Part shown: piece after piece, positions 8,556-17,459 of the stretch
Position numbering within the stretch: position 1 is the first letter of the stretch
Layout: each line of letters opens with the position of its first letter
Translations under genes and position numbers: made by a program
The notes under the pieces: model-generated
What the model was told of the DNA's origin: nothing
Database searches by the model: none
What the model saw: the letters and a program-made list of their open reading frames with translations, nothing else
NCBI RefSeq assembly: GCF_001573155.1
Contig: NZ_JRWG01000001.1
Coordinates: 434,001 to 498,000, forward strand
Length of the DNA: 64,000 nt
Direction: 5' to 3'
Origin: Aequorivita aquimaris
GTDB taxonomy: Bacteria; Bacteroidota; Bacteroidia; Flavobacteriales; Flavobacteriaceae

Positions 8556-9380
8556 ATGAAGAAAAAGAAAAAGATAATGATTACCGGTGCGGGTTCAGGT
8601 CTAGGTAAAGGGACCGCAATCGGCCTTGCTAAACAAGGACATACCGTTATTGCCGCAACCCATACTTGGGAACAGATGTCGCGGTTTATAGATGAAACCA
8701 AAGGCAAAGACTACGAAAAGAATATAGAGTTTATCAAGCTCGATATCTTGGATATGATGGATTGCGAAAAAGCTTGGGAATACGATATTGATATTTTGGT
8801 AAACAATGCAGGGATCGGACAAACTGGTCCCATTGCTGAAATACCCGTAGGATTGATACGTGAAGTTATGGAAACTAATGTTTTTTCCACCCTCGAATTC
8901 TCCCAACCAATAATTAGGGATATGGTTGATAAAGGCAAAGGAAAAATAGTATTCCTATCTTCTATAGCTGGTTTGGCAACCCATCCCTTTTTAGGTCCGT
9001 ATAATGCCTCCAAACATGCCCTAGAAGTAATTGCGCAATGCTTACGGGATGAGCTTCAACCTTTGGGAGTTACCGTAGCTACCATTAACCCAGGACCTTT
9101 TGAAACAGGCTTTAACGATAGAATGTACGATACTTACAAGCAGTGGTTTGATACCGATTTGCACTTTACCCCTAAAAAGCCAATAGAAAAGGCGGCAAAA
9201 AAAATGGCGGAGAATCAATTTGACCCCCAAGAAATGATTGATAAAATGGTGGAAATAATTCCCCAAGATAAACATCTTTTCCGAACGGTCTTTCCGGAAG
9301 ATATGGCTAAAAATTGCCAGGAATATCAAAAAAGGCAATACGAGATTAAAACGGATACTATAGATAAGTCAAAAAAATAA
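8556..9380 (+). CDS. Short-chain dehydrogenase/reductase
   Basis: This 274-residue classical SDR has the cofactor motif TGAGSGLG at 10-17, NNAG at 83-86, catalytic Ser near 136 and YNASK at 149-153. It reduces or oxidises a carbonyl/alcohol with NAD(P)H. The substrate cannot be predicted. The ATG at 8556, beginning MKKKKK, was preferred to an upstream ATG at 8514 because the extra residues do not fit the family and the Rossmann strand begins right after it. Two tiny charged ORFs follow on the same strand. Confidence 0.9.
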   Translation: MKKKKKIMITGAGSGLGKGTAIGLAKQGHTVIAATHTWEQMSRFIDETKGKDYEKNIEFIKLDILDMMDCEKAWEYDIDILVNNAGIGQTGPIAEIPVGLIREVMETNVFSTLEFSQPIIRDMVDKGKGKIVFLSSIAGLATHPFLGPYNASKHALEVIAQCLRDELQPLGVTVATINPGPFETGFNDRMYDTYKQWFDTDLHFTPKKPIEKAAKKMAENQFDPQEMIDKMVEIIPQDKHLFRTVFPEDMAKNCQEYQKRQYEIKTDTIDKSKK

Positions 9381-9405
9381 TTACAAAAATTTAAAAAATA
9401 AAAAG

Positions 9406-9546
9406 ATGAGTTCAGATAAAAAAGATTACAACAAAATTCCAGATTCAAGTTCCAAAACTGCCAGAGGCAGTAAAAAGGTACATAGTGAAAAGGATAATTC
9501 CACTGAAGATGGCTTTAAGCCAAAAGCTACTAAAGAAGAAGAGTAG
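9406..9546 (+). CDS. Small charged protein (46 aa)
   Basis: An ATG-initiated ORF encodes a 46-residue hydrophilic protein without cysteine or a hydrophobic segment, rich in Lys, Asp, Glu and Ser, ending KEEE. It starts 25 bp after the SDR stop and is followed by a similar ORF after 26 bp. Such short disordered proteins often accompany stress genes in Bacteroidota. No family was recognised. Confidence 0.5.
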   Translation: MSSDKKDYNKIPDSSSKTARGSKKVHSEKDNSTEDGFKPKATKEEE

Positions 9547-9572
9547 CTAGATATAATTTAAAATTTAATGAG

Positions 9573-9716
9573 ATGAGCGATACAACAGATGGTTTTGATA
9601 AGAAAAGAGGCCATAACCAATATGGTGAGGTAGCTAAAGATGAAAAGGATATTGCTGAAAATAGCGAATTGCCGAAGCCCACTAATAAAGGTGCCGTAAA
9701 GAATACAGATGCATAA
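9573..9716 (+). CDS. Small charged protein (47 aa)
   Basis: This 47-residue ATG-initiated ORF begins MSDTTDGFDKKRGHNQYG and is entirely polar. It resembles its neighbour in size and composition (both contain a DGF motif), so the two may be diverged duplicates. It converges with the DJ-1/PfpI gene, the two stop codons being separated by a single base. Function unknown. Confidence 0.5.
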   Translation: MSDTTDGFDKKRGHNQYGEVAKDEKDIAENSELPKPTNKGAVKNTDA

Positions 9717-9717
9717 C

Positions 9718-10404
9718 CTATGCCTTTTCCATAATTTCCATAAGCTTTTGAGCAGTAGGACCCGCAGATAGCGGATTCTGTCCTGTAATTAAAAGACCAG
9801 CCGTTTCGGTATGCGTAAGAAAAGGTATTAATGCTTTGGAATAATCGGCTCCCAACTCTTTTAAACGATCTTCTAAGCGATACGGGATATTGGCATAACG
9901 CATTGCCAATTTTTCTTCAGCATTGGAAAAGCCTGTTACCTTTCTGCCCTTTAAAATAAGGGGATCCAATTCCGCGGCTTTTATAAGAGCCGCCGGACCG
10001 TGGCAAACTGCCGCGACTGGTTTATTGCTATTTAAAAAATCTGCTATCAGTTCTCCACTCTTTTGATTGGATGCAAGGTCGAACATAGGTCCGTGACCTC
10101 CTGGGTAAAATAGCGCATCAAAGTCTTCTCCATTAATATCGTCGAGTCGCTCGGTATTGGCCAGAGCCCTTTTCGCGGTCTCATCATCTTGAAACCTCCT
10201 ATTGGCAGAAGTAATGTTTTCCGTTAGCTCACTCATTGGATCAATGGGGGGTTTTCCTCCTAAAGGAGATGCTAATGTAACTTGGTATCCCTTATCTATA
10301 AATTCATATTATGGGTCTGTAAACTCCCCAATCCACAAACCTGTTTTGCTATCGGTGTTATCAAGCAATTCGTGAGAGGTAATAATCATTAATATCCTTT
10401 TCAT
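9718..10404 (-). pseudogene. DJ-1/PfpI family protein gene with an in-frame stop at codon 32
   Basis: The full frame from ATG 10404 would encode 228 residues of a class I glutamine-amidotransferase-like protein (PfpI/HchA/chaperone type). Codon 32 is TAA (10309-10311) between EFTDP and YEFIDKGYQVTLASP, a place where relatives have an aromatic residue. One base change from TAT or TAC explains it. Downstream everything is intact, including the nucleophile elbow AAVCHG with Cys134 (full-length numbering). A downstream ATG at 10236 would give a 172-residue product lacking the first strands, which would probably misfold. Alternatives are a sequencing error or read-through. Confidence 0.8.
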
Positions 10405-10583
10405 CTTGCTATTTTTTTAGTAATTACAATCAAATTATATTCTATCGTACACCCAAACTTCCCTTATCTGTACAGCGCTTAATTCTTACTAAAATAGACA
10501 GTTTACAAACGCTAGCTTGTTAATAAAAGGTTATATTAAAAAAGCTATTTAAAATAACTAAAAAAAGTCTTCAGCCTGCCAAA

Positions 10584-11930
10584 TTAATCAATCAAGACGC
10601 TGAGTTTAAAAACATTGTCCTCTCTCCTTTTGTTTGTCTTGTGAAATTGATCAATTATTCTGGAAGTAAAATAATTGTGGGCGTAATTTTTTAAAAAGCC
10701 GGCAATGTCATTGCTCGAATTTATTGGGGTATCTGAATCTATATACCCAAAACCACAATAAATTCCTTGTTTTACCATTACAAAACCCATTTCATTTTTA
10801 TGACGGCCTTTTAGCTTTATAATATAGCTTGGTCTTTGCCCATCAATATAGTTGAGCGCATCCCTAACCCTTGCATTATAGTCGTTTTTATCTTCTTCTC
10901 CCCTACAGATTCCTTTACAATAAATCGTGTCGCTACAGGAAGTTTTTGTACGCTCGATGCCAGCATATCTTTTACACAATTTAAACTTCCGTTGCACTTC
11001 AATCAATTTAACCAGTACAGAATCCCTATTGTAATAAAACTCATTTTCACTATCGGCATAGTTCTTTTGGATGGGCTGTAACCTTAAAATTCCTTTAGAG
11101 TCTATCTTTGAAGTAATTATGTAGGGTTGTAGCAATTCTTTTTGCTGTGAATTATATTCAGGGGAAAGTGAACCTATATAATGGGATTCCAACAAGAGAG
11201 AGATTAATTCACTACCCGTTTCCTCATAATCTACCGCTGTAGTCTGTGCACATAATGTTCTTTCAAAAGTGGCATTGCTTGAAAAATGGCTCCTTACCCT
11301 TTTGGAAATATTGATAGCCTTGCCTACATAAATTACCTCCTCTCTTGCATTTCGAAAAAAATAAACGCCGGGAGTGTTTGGAAGATGGGGAATTGCATCT
11401 TCCAATGTTTTATTAATTCCACCTGCTACCTTTACGCTACGCCCAATCTCAGGGATATTTTCAAAAACCTTCTGGATAAGCTCACACTTTTCCAAGGTAG
11501 TAGAAACTTTCATTTTAATGCCTAATGCCTTTTGGGCATTTTTTAAGGAGTAAGGAATTTTGCCCCCTACAGCTTGTTTAAATAATTTGTCTAAAATATG
11601 GGTAGCACTCCCCATGGGATATCCTATCTCCTTGAAGGTTTTTACAAATAATCGCTCCGAAAATTTATCTGAAAAGACAGTCTGTGTTTCCTCAATTTTT
11701 TCAATTATTAATGGGGCTAAATCACAGAAAACGCTGGCCGATCTAATACTATTTGGATTAATTCCCAAAGCAATCAGTTCCCGTTTGGGAATTCTGGGGA
11801 TGGGCTTGATAAAATATTCCTCCTTTGCGTAAATTCCGTCGTCATCCTTATTGATTATAGCTACTTGTAGCATTTTGGCTGTTGCAAGTTTGGGGGTTGA
11901 GGAAGATAATGCGATGAAGGAGTATTTCAC
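10584..11930 (-). CDS. GIY-YIG nuclease with degenerate exonuclease-like N-terminal domain
   Basis: The 448-residue protein resembles the Bacteroidota family that fuses a DnaQ-like 3'-5' exonuclease domain (about 1-165) to a UvrC/Cho-like GIY-YIG domain (GVY at 188-190, YVGKA from 201, Arg in KRVRSHF). In normal DnaQ domains the first strand carries the metal ligands DxE. Here that position reads IALSSST, so the exonuclease half is probably inactive. The C-terminal third has Cys pairs (CKRYAGIERTKTSCSDTIYCKGIC) that may bind a metal. It is divergent from, and abuts or overlaps, a UvrD-type helicase gene, suggesting a DNA-repair pair. Confidence 0.75.
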   Translation of the reverse strand: MKYSFIALSSSTPKLATAKMLQVAIINKDDDGIYAKEEYFIKPIPRIPKRELIALGINPNSIRSASVFCDLAPLIIEKIEETQTVFSDKFSERLFVKTFKEIGYPMGSATHILDKLFKQAVGGKIPYSLKNAQKALGIKMKVSTTLEKCELIQKVFENIPEIGRSVKVAGGINKTLEDAIPHLPNTPGVYFFRNAREEVIYVGKAINISKRVRSHFSSNATFERTLCAQTTAVDYEETGSELISLLLESHYIGSLSPEYNSQQKELLQPYIITSKIDSKGILRLQPIQKNYADSENEFYYNRDSVLVKLIEVQRKFKLCKRYAGIERTKTSCSDTIYCKGICRGEEDKNDYNARVRDALNYIDGQRPSYIIKLKGRHKNEMGFVMVKQGIYCGFGYIDSDTPINSSNDIAGFLKNYAHNYFTSRIIDQFHKTNKRREDNVFKLSVLID

Positions 11931-14070
11931 TTACAATAAATATTATTCGAATAAACATCAAAATTATGGAATATTTCCAAGTTTCAATAATATCCTTTAT
12001 CTTTATTCACAAAAAAAATTGAGTTTGGAAGTATATAACGAAGAACAAAAAGAAGCGATAAACTTCGACGGAAAACATTTATTATTACTGGCGGGAGCTG
12101 GCACGGGAAAGACCAAAACCATAGTGGGAAGAGCGGCCTACCTTATAGAAAATGGAACGCCCCCAGAAAAAATTCAAATCCTAACTTTTACAAAAAGGTC
12201 TGCGAGTGAAATTGTAGAACGGGTAAAAGCGGGAATTAGCGGGCGCAGTGCCCAAGCGCTTAACGGTTCAACCTTTCACAGTTGGTGCAACCAATTGATT
12301 ACATTATTCCCGAACCTCTTTGGAGCTTCAAGCTATACCGTTATAGATGCGGACGACCAGCTAGGATTAATGAAGATGGCCTGTGGAAATGCGAAGGCGG
12401 TATATGGTAAATTGCGAATAAAACCGCAGAAGATATTAGATCTGTTTTCCTTTGCAAGAAATACGCGTACAAATCTTACCGAGGCCATAAGAGTTCTACT
12501 GCACAAGGGGAAGGATGATGAGGAAACCAATGAAGAAATAGAGGAACTGCGCCCCATTTTGGAAATAGTTATCAAGGAATTTCAAAAACTTAAAATACAA
12601 CAGAAGTACTTAGATTATGATGATTTACTATTGGTAGTTGGCAATAGGCTAAATAAGGATGAGAATGCCCGGAGGATACTGTCGAATGCCTACGATTATA
12701 TTCTTGTGGATGAGATGCAGGATACCAATCCGTTGCAATGGTTTTTATTGGCGCCCTTTGAAAATATATGTAAATTATTCTGCGTTGGCGACGATGCGCA
12801 ATCCATCTATTCCTTTAGAGGTGCCGATTTTAAAAATGTGCATTCCTTTACTGATAGAGTACGGAATTCAGAAATAAAAAAATTAAATAAAAACTACCGT
12901 TCCACCCAAGAAATTTTGGATCTCTCGAATTGGCTGTTAGAGCAATCCCCTATTGTGTACAATAAAAAACTTAATGCCCACAGAGGTCCTGGAAAGAAGC
13001 CGACAATTGTAAACGTTTCCAACCAATTTGAGGAAGCAAATTATATTGCAGACAAAATATTAACCGATTTTGGTGAAAATGGTAAATCATTCTCTGATTT
13101 TTTAATACTGAGTCGCTCCCAATATTACACCAAACCTTTACAGGCGGTTTTTCTACAAAAGAAAATTCCCTATGAAACCTATGGGGGAAGAAAATTTTTA
13201 GAAGCTGCACATATAAAAGATGTTTTGGCGGTGTTAAGAGTCATCAACAATCCCTTGGACCAAATAGCCTGGATGCGTTACCTCACCTTTGTTCATGGAA
13301 TAGGCGAAGTACGTGCGAGCAACTATTTGCGCGAAATCCTTTCCGTAGGACCCGATCAGATCAATGGAGAATTTTTAGAATCTATTATTCCGGGGTTGGA
13401 AGGGCAGACAATTAAAAAATATTATGAGGCTGTAAGTGAGAATAAACACAATGTGAAAGCTGCAGTAAAAGATCTCTATAAAGAAATGGAACTGGATCTG
13501 GCGCTCAAATATGCCAAGGATTGGCAGGAAAAGCGAAAAGGGGACTTTCCTGTTTTAGAAATGTTGGCAGAACACTATTCTACGCTGGGGGAGTTTATAA
13601 CAGAAGGCATTTTGGATAACTCAGTTGGGTTGGGAGGTAATCATCTTTTGGAGGGATCAAAGATTCAGACCACACAGCACCAAGACCACGTAATAATTTC
13701 TACAGTCCATTCCGCAAAGGGATTGGAGGCCGATGTGTGTTTTGTGCTCAATGTTTCCCCCAAAACCTATCCTTCCTCATACAGTTTAGGAAATTCAGAG
13801 GAAATTGAGGAAGAAAGAAGGGTTCTTTACGTAGCGCTCACAAGGGCAAAAAATGAATTGATAATTACAAGAACTACAGATTCCTTAAACGCCTATAAGG
13901 CCAGCACAGATTCTCCCTTTGCTTCCAATGAAGAAGAAAGTGCGTATTTTTTTGAAAATCTACCCGAAGAATTAGTAAAGCAGGAAAGCCCATTAGGGCA
14001 ATTTAAAAAACCAATAGATGCAACATCTAGGAATGAAATAGATTTAGATTTCGGCTTTGATTTTAGTTAA
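11914..14070 (+). CDS. UvrD/Rep-family ATP-dependent DNA helicase
   Basis: This superfamily 1A helicase of about 718 residues unwinds DNA 3' to 5'. Walker A AGAGTGKT is at 60-67. DEMQD (motif II), GDDAQSIYSFRGA (motif III), NYRST (motif IV), VHSAKGLEAD (motif V) and YVALTRAK (motif VI) follow in order. The start is uncertain. ATG 11914 overlaps the first 17 bp of the divergent GIY-YIG gene. A TTG at 12019, just before LSLEVYNEEQKEAI, fits the family better because UvrD proteins start only a few residues before this motif. The intervening bases are AT-rich and look like promoter DNA. The context suggests a repair function. Confidence 0.9.
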   Translation: MKEYFTYNKYYSNKHQNYGIFPSFNNILYLYSQKKLSLEVYNEEQKEAINFDGKHLLLLAGAGTGKTKTIVGRAAYLIENGTPPEKIQILTFTKRSASEIVERVKAGISGRSAQALNGSTFHSWCNQLITLFPNLFGASSYTVIDADDQLGLMKMACGNAKAVYGKLRIKPQKILDLFSFARNTRTNLTEAIRVLLHKGKDDEETNEEIEELRPILEIVIKEFQKLKIQQKYLDYDDLLLVVGNRLNKDENARRILSNAYDYILVDEMQDTNPLQWFLLAPFENICKLFCVGDDAQSIYSFRGADFKNVHSFTDRVRNSEIKKLNKNYRSTQEILDLSNWLLEQSPIVYNKKLNAHRGPGKKPTIVNVSNQFEEANYIADKILTDFGENGKSFSDFLILSRSQYYTKPLQAVFLQKKIPYETYGGRKFLEAAHIKDVLAVLRVINNPLDQIAWMRYLTFVHGIGEVRASNYLREILSVGPDQINGEFLESIIPGLEGQTIKKYYEAVSENKHNVKAAVKDLYKEMELDLALKYAKDWQEKRKGDFPVLEMLAEHYSTLGEFITEGILDNSVGLGGNHLLEGSKIQTTQHQDHVIISTVHSAKGLEADVCFVLNVSPKTYPSSYSLGNSEEIEEERRVLYVALTRAKNELIITRTTDSLNAYKASTDSPFASNEEESAYFFENLPEELVKQESPLGQFKKPIDATSRNEIDLDFGFDFS

Positions 14071-14447
14071 ATAAGCATCCTTTAAAATATGGTGCTTTCT
14101 ATTTATATTGTTCAGCTTTATTGTTTCTCAGTTCTTAGCCCTTTGTTTTTATTTTTGATTTTTTATAATTAACCCATTCGGGACAATACAAATTTCACAA
14201 TGAGCAGCCAATCATGAGCTCCTTCTAAAGGCCGTGAAGGTGTTATATAAATAATAAATTTCGCCAAAAGTATTTCCCAGACTCGACATATGCAAATTAT
14301 TTATATTAAATCTAAATAAGGATTTTTTAAGATATTGATATTGAAGTAATATCAATTAAATTTATTCCATACATAGCTTATAATGGATTCTACATTTTTG
14401 AGGTAAAATAATACGCTATTCCGTTAATAAACATTGGTATAGGTACT

Positions 14448-14455
14448 TATTTTTG
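14448..14455 (+). promoter_or_regulatory. Candidate -7 promoter box of a small transcript
   Basis: TATTTTTG matches TAnnTTTG exactly, 42 bp before the 31-residue ORF. A matching -33 box was not clear. Confidence 0.4.
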
Positions 14456-14497
14456 TAAATACCGCTAAGAGGACAACAGATAAAAAAAAAGGAGGTT

Positions 14498-14593
14498 ATG
14501 TATGAAAAAATAAGAAAAGACTTGGGGTTTGACTTTATTGTTGCACCCCTTATTTTAAAAAGCTTTGTAAAGCACAATAATTTTAAAGTATAA
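14498..14593 (+). CDS. Small ORF (31 aa) with strong Shine-Dalgarno site
   Basis: The ORF begins MYEKIRKDLGFDF and ends after 31 residues. It is preceded by AAAGGAGG, an almost ideal Shine-Dalgarno sequence 5 bp from the ATG, which is unusual in Bacteroidota. A perfect terminator begins 11 bp after the stop and an exact -7 box lies upstream, so the stretch looks like a self-contained short gene. The peptide is mixed hydrophobic and basic. No family was recognised. It could also be a structured small RNA with an incidental ORF. Confidence 0.5.
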   Translation: MYEKIRKDLGFDFIVAPLILKSFVKHNNFKV

Positions 14594-14605
14594 ACTGAAT
14601 TAGCT

Positions 14606-14636
14606 AAAAAAAAACCATCTTAAAGATGGTTTTTTA
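14606..14636 (+). terminator. Rho-independent terminator after the 31-aa ORF
   Basis: An 11-bp perfect stem (AAAAACCATCT / AGATGGTTTTT) with loop TAA is followed by T residues. The A-run on its left makes it potentially bidirectional. Confidence 0.85.
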
Positions 14637-14795
14637 ATTTATGGGAGTGTATTTCCGGCAAGAACATTTACTGTTCCAAATATATCCTTTACCCATCCCA
14701 GACCAAGGCTAATAGATTACTTCTTTTGTGCATCCAATATTGACTTTTTTTTCTTCCGTTAAGAAAATCTCGAAATGCGTTAACGGCAATGAAAT

Positions 14796-15005
14796 TTGAA
14801 CAATATTTTTAACCTCCTACTTAATGATCCCCAAATCGAAAGTAAGCTGACCTATACCATTTATACTTATTTATGTATGTTGCTTACCAAAATGAAGAGG
14901 AACTGGCTGGTGGCCAATGCCATAAAGTACTTTATAATTTGCATTGGCAGTATTTCCGTAGCTTTAGCGATACTATCAATCTATTTCTACACTCTAAAAG
15001 TCTAG
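14796..15005 (+). CDS. Possible small membrane protein
   Basis: The open frame (TTG start at 14796, in-frame ATGs at 14877 and 14892) ends in one strong hydrophobic helix (FIICIGSISVALAILSIYFY) preceded by basic residues, as in single-pass membrane peptides. No family is recognised and the start is uncertain. It may be a chance ORF in AT-rich DNA. Confidence 0.25.
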   Translation: MNNIFNLLLNDPQIESKLTYTIYTYLCMLLTKMKRNWLVANAIKYFIICIGSISVALAILSIYFYTLKV

Positions 15006-15054
15006 ACAAACTTTTATCGTAAAATAAATATCTAAAACACAGTAAATCCGCTTG

Positions 15055-15092
15055 ATCGAAAAAAGTTTAAGAAATCTTTGTGCTTTTTCGAT
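15055..15092 (+). terminator. Hairpin upstream of catalase
   Basis: ATCGAAAAA (15055-15063) pairs with TTTTTCGAT (15084-15092) around a 20-base loop and is followed by TTTTATAAT. It could terminate upstream transcription or form part of the catalase leader. Confidence 0.4.
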
Positions 15093-15140
15093 TTTTATAA
15101 TATCTAATTTTAAGGAAGCTATTCATCCAATAATTAAATT

Positions 15141-17279
15141 ATGAAAAAGAAAACTGACGAAAAAAAACACTCTAAAAAAATTGAAGACCTACAAAAAGAC
15201 TCTTGGGAAGTAAAAGAAGCTACCATGAAAACCAACCAAGGTCTTAAGATAAACGACACCAATAATTCTTTAAAAGCCGGAGAACGGGGCGCTACCCTGC
15301 TTGAGGATTTTCTTTTACGCGAAAAGATAACCCATTTTGATCACGAGCGAATTCCGGAACGCATAGTACACGCCCGCGGAAGTGGCGCCCATGGCTATTT
15401 TAAATTATACGAACCCATCCCTGAGTATACCAAAGCGGGCATATTTAATGACACAAAGCGAAAAACGCCAGTATTCGTTCGTTTTTCAACTGTTGCAGGC
15501 TCGAAGGGGTCTCCAGATTTGGCTCGTGACGTGCGCGGATTTGCCACTAAATTCTATACCGAGGAAGGTACTTGGGACTTAGTGGGAAATAATATGCCGA
15601 TATTCTTTATTCAGGATGCGATGAAATTTCCAGACCTTGTCCATTCCGTAAAACCAGAGCCCAATAATGAAATTCCGCAGGCGGCTTCGGCACATGATAC
15701 ATTTTACGATTTTGTAAGCCATACCACCGAAACCCTTCACAACCAAATCTGGGTGATGAGCGATCGCGCCATTCCCCGTAGTTATAGAATGATGGAAGGT
15801 TTTGGAATCCACACTTTTCGTTTTATTAATGATAAAGGAGAATCGCACTTTGTAAAATTCCATTGGAAACCGTTGCTTGGGGTTCATTCGGTTACTTGGG
15901 ACGAGGCAGTTAAAATAAACGGAGCCGATTCCGATTTCCACCGCCGTGATCTATGGGAAGCCATTGAAGCGGGCCAATATCCAGAATGGGAATTGGGAGT
16001 ACAACTGGTAGCACAAAAAGACGAACATAAATTTGATTTTGACCTGCTGGATCCTACCAAATTGATACCTGAAGAAATGGTACCCGTCAAGATTATTGGA
16101 AAAATGACATTGAACAAAAATCCCGATAACTTTTTTGCGGAGACCGAACAAGTAGCATTTTTACCAGGACATATAGTACCGGGTATCGACTTCACAAACG
16201 ATCCACTGCTCCAAGGCCGTTTATTCTCCTATCGCGACACGCAATTATCACGATTGGGCAGTCCAAACTTCCACCAGATCCCCATCAATAGACCAGTGGT
16301 AGATAATCATAACAATCAAAGGGACGGACACATGCAAATGGAAATCCCGAAAGGTCAAACAGCCTATTTCCCAAATATGCTCAGCGGGGGTTGTCCCCAT
16401 CTATCAAAAATGGCAGAAGGTGCTTTTACGAGTTATGAGGAACGAATAGATGCTAGAAAAATCAGGACTCGAAGCGAGAGCTTTAGCGATCACTTTTCAC
16501 AACCCGCCTTATTTTATCGCAGCTTATCAAAATGGGAAAAAGATCACGTTGCGAATGCCTATACCTTTGAGTTGGGAAAATGTAAACAGGATGCCATTAA
16601 GCAACGCATGCTTTGGGTTATAAATCAAATTGACAATGATTTGGCCTCCCAAGTGGCAAAAGGTTTGGGTTTAAAGGTGCCAAAAAATATTGAGAAACCC
16701 ATTAACCAAGCCATTGGGGCCGATGCGGATGTGAAAAAACACCAGCCCGGGGCAAAAAAGAATTATTTGGATGAATCTCCTGCACTGAGCCAAGCGAAAA
16801 CCAAATTCGACAGCATTGCTACCCGACAGATTGCGGTATTGGCCGCAGATGGTTTTAATATGGCCAATTTGAAAAAAATGCAGTCCCTTGCCAATAAAGA
16901 CGGAGCCGTGCTAAAAATCATAGCCCCTATGGGCGGAAGTATAAAATGCGATAAAAATATGGAGCATACGGTGGACGCTTCCATTATGACCACCGAAAGT
17001 GTACTTTTTGATGCCGTTTATATTCCCGGTGGGAAAAAATCAATCAAAGCCTTGGGGGAAAATGCCAAATTTACCAAATTCGTAAATGAGGCTTTTAAAC
17101 ATTGCAAGGCAATAGCTGTGGATAATGAAGGTGAAGACTTTCTAAAAAATACCTATGCCGGAAAGCATACCGACGACAAGGCGGTTTTGATAAATGTTGA
17201 TGCCAAGACATTTAAGGATGCCATAAAAAAACACCGCAATTGGGACCGAATGGATATTGCAGCTACTATTCCAGCATAA
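15141..17279 (+). CDS. katE: Large-subunit haem catalase (HPII type)
   Basis: The 712-residue monofunctional catalase splits hydrogen peroxide into water and oxygen. The distal histidine lies in IVHARGSGAHGYF (His77), the distal Asn in VGNNMPIFFIQD (near 150), and the haem-ligating tyrosine in RLFSYRDTQ (Tyr364). A flavodoxin/DJ-1-like C-terminal domain (about 560-710, beginning RQIAVLAADGF) marks clade 2, the HPII type. No signal peptide is seen, so it is cytoplasmic. The gene stands alone, with about 135 bp of leader DNA and a hairpin before it. Confidence 0.95.
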   Translation: MKKKTDEKKHSKKIEDLQKDSWEVKEATMKTNQGLKINDTNNSLKAGERGATLLEDFLLREKITHFDHERIPERIVHARGSGAHGYFKLYEPIPEYTKAGIFNDTKRKTPVFVRFSTVAGSKGSPDLARDVRGFATKFYTEEGTWDLVGNNMPIFFIQDAMKFPDLVHSVKPEPNNEIPQAASAHDTFYDFVSHTTETLHNQIWVMSDRAIPRSYRMMEGFGIHTFRFINDKGESHFVKFHWKPLLGVHSVTWDEAVKINGADSDFHRRDLWEAIEAGQYPEWELGVQLVAQKDEHKFDFDLLDPTKLIPEEMVPVKIIGKMTLNKNPDNFFAETEQVAFLPGHIVPGIDFTNDPLLQGRLFSYRDTQLSRLGSPNFHQIPINRPVVDNHNNQRDGHMQMEIPKGQTAYFPNMLSGGCPHLSKMAEGAFTSYEERIDARKIRTRSESFSDHFSQPALFYRSLSKWEKDHVANAYTFELGKCKQDAIKQRMLWVINQIDNDLASQVAKGLGLKVPKNIEKPINQAIGADADVKKHQPGAKKNYLDESPALSQAKTKFDSIATRQIAVLAADGFNMANLKKMQSLANKDGAVLKIIAPMGGSIKCDKNMEHTVDASIMTTESVLFDAVYIPGGKKSIKALGENAKFTKFVNEAFKHCKAIAVDNEGEDFLKNTYAGKHTDDKAVLINVDAKTFKDAIKKHRNWDRMDIAATIPA

Positions 17280-17459
17280 TGTACAGTTATAAATTGGGGA
17301 GCTACCATACTCCCCTATTTTAATATATTGACACATTAAAATGGTCTATTACCTACAGACCTGCTTTGGGAAAAAGGTCTTAATTCCATTATTATGTACC
17401 AGTATTAAATTAGTTGTATATAATTATAATCTTTTCTTACTTTTTAAAAATACCCAGAT

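Larger units (their letters stand above)
14071..15140 (+). other. Long mostly non-coding interval between helicase and catalase genes
   Basis: About 1.07 kb contains only short ORFs: a 31-residue ORF with a strong ribosome site and terminator (14498-14636), and a weak candidate at 14796-15005. The remainder (14100-14440 and 14640-14790) is AT-rich, shows no long open frame and no repeat that I could see. A hairpin lies at 15055-15092 just before the catalase gene. Confidence 0.5.

Noticed and set aside
14640-14790. Short minus-strand frame near 14640-14700
   Set aside because: It contains early stops and no recognisable motif.
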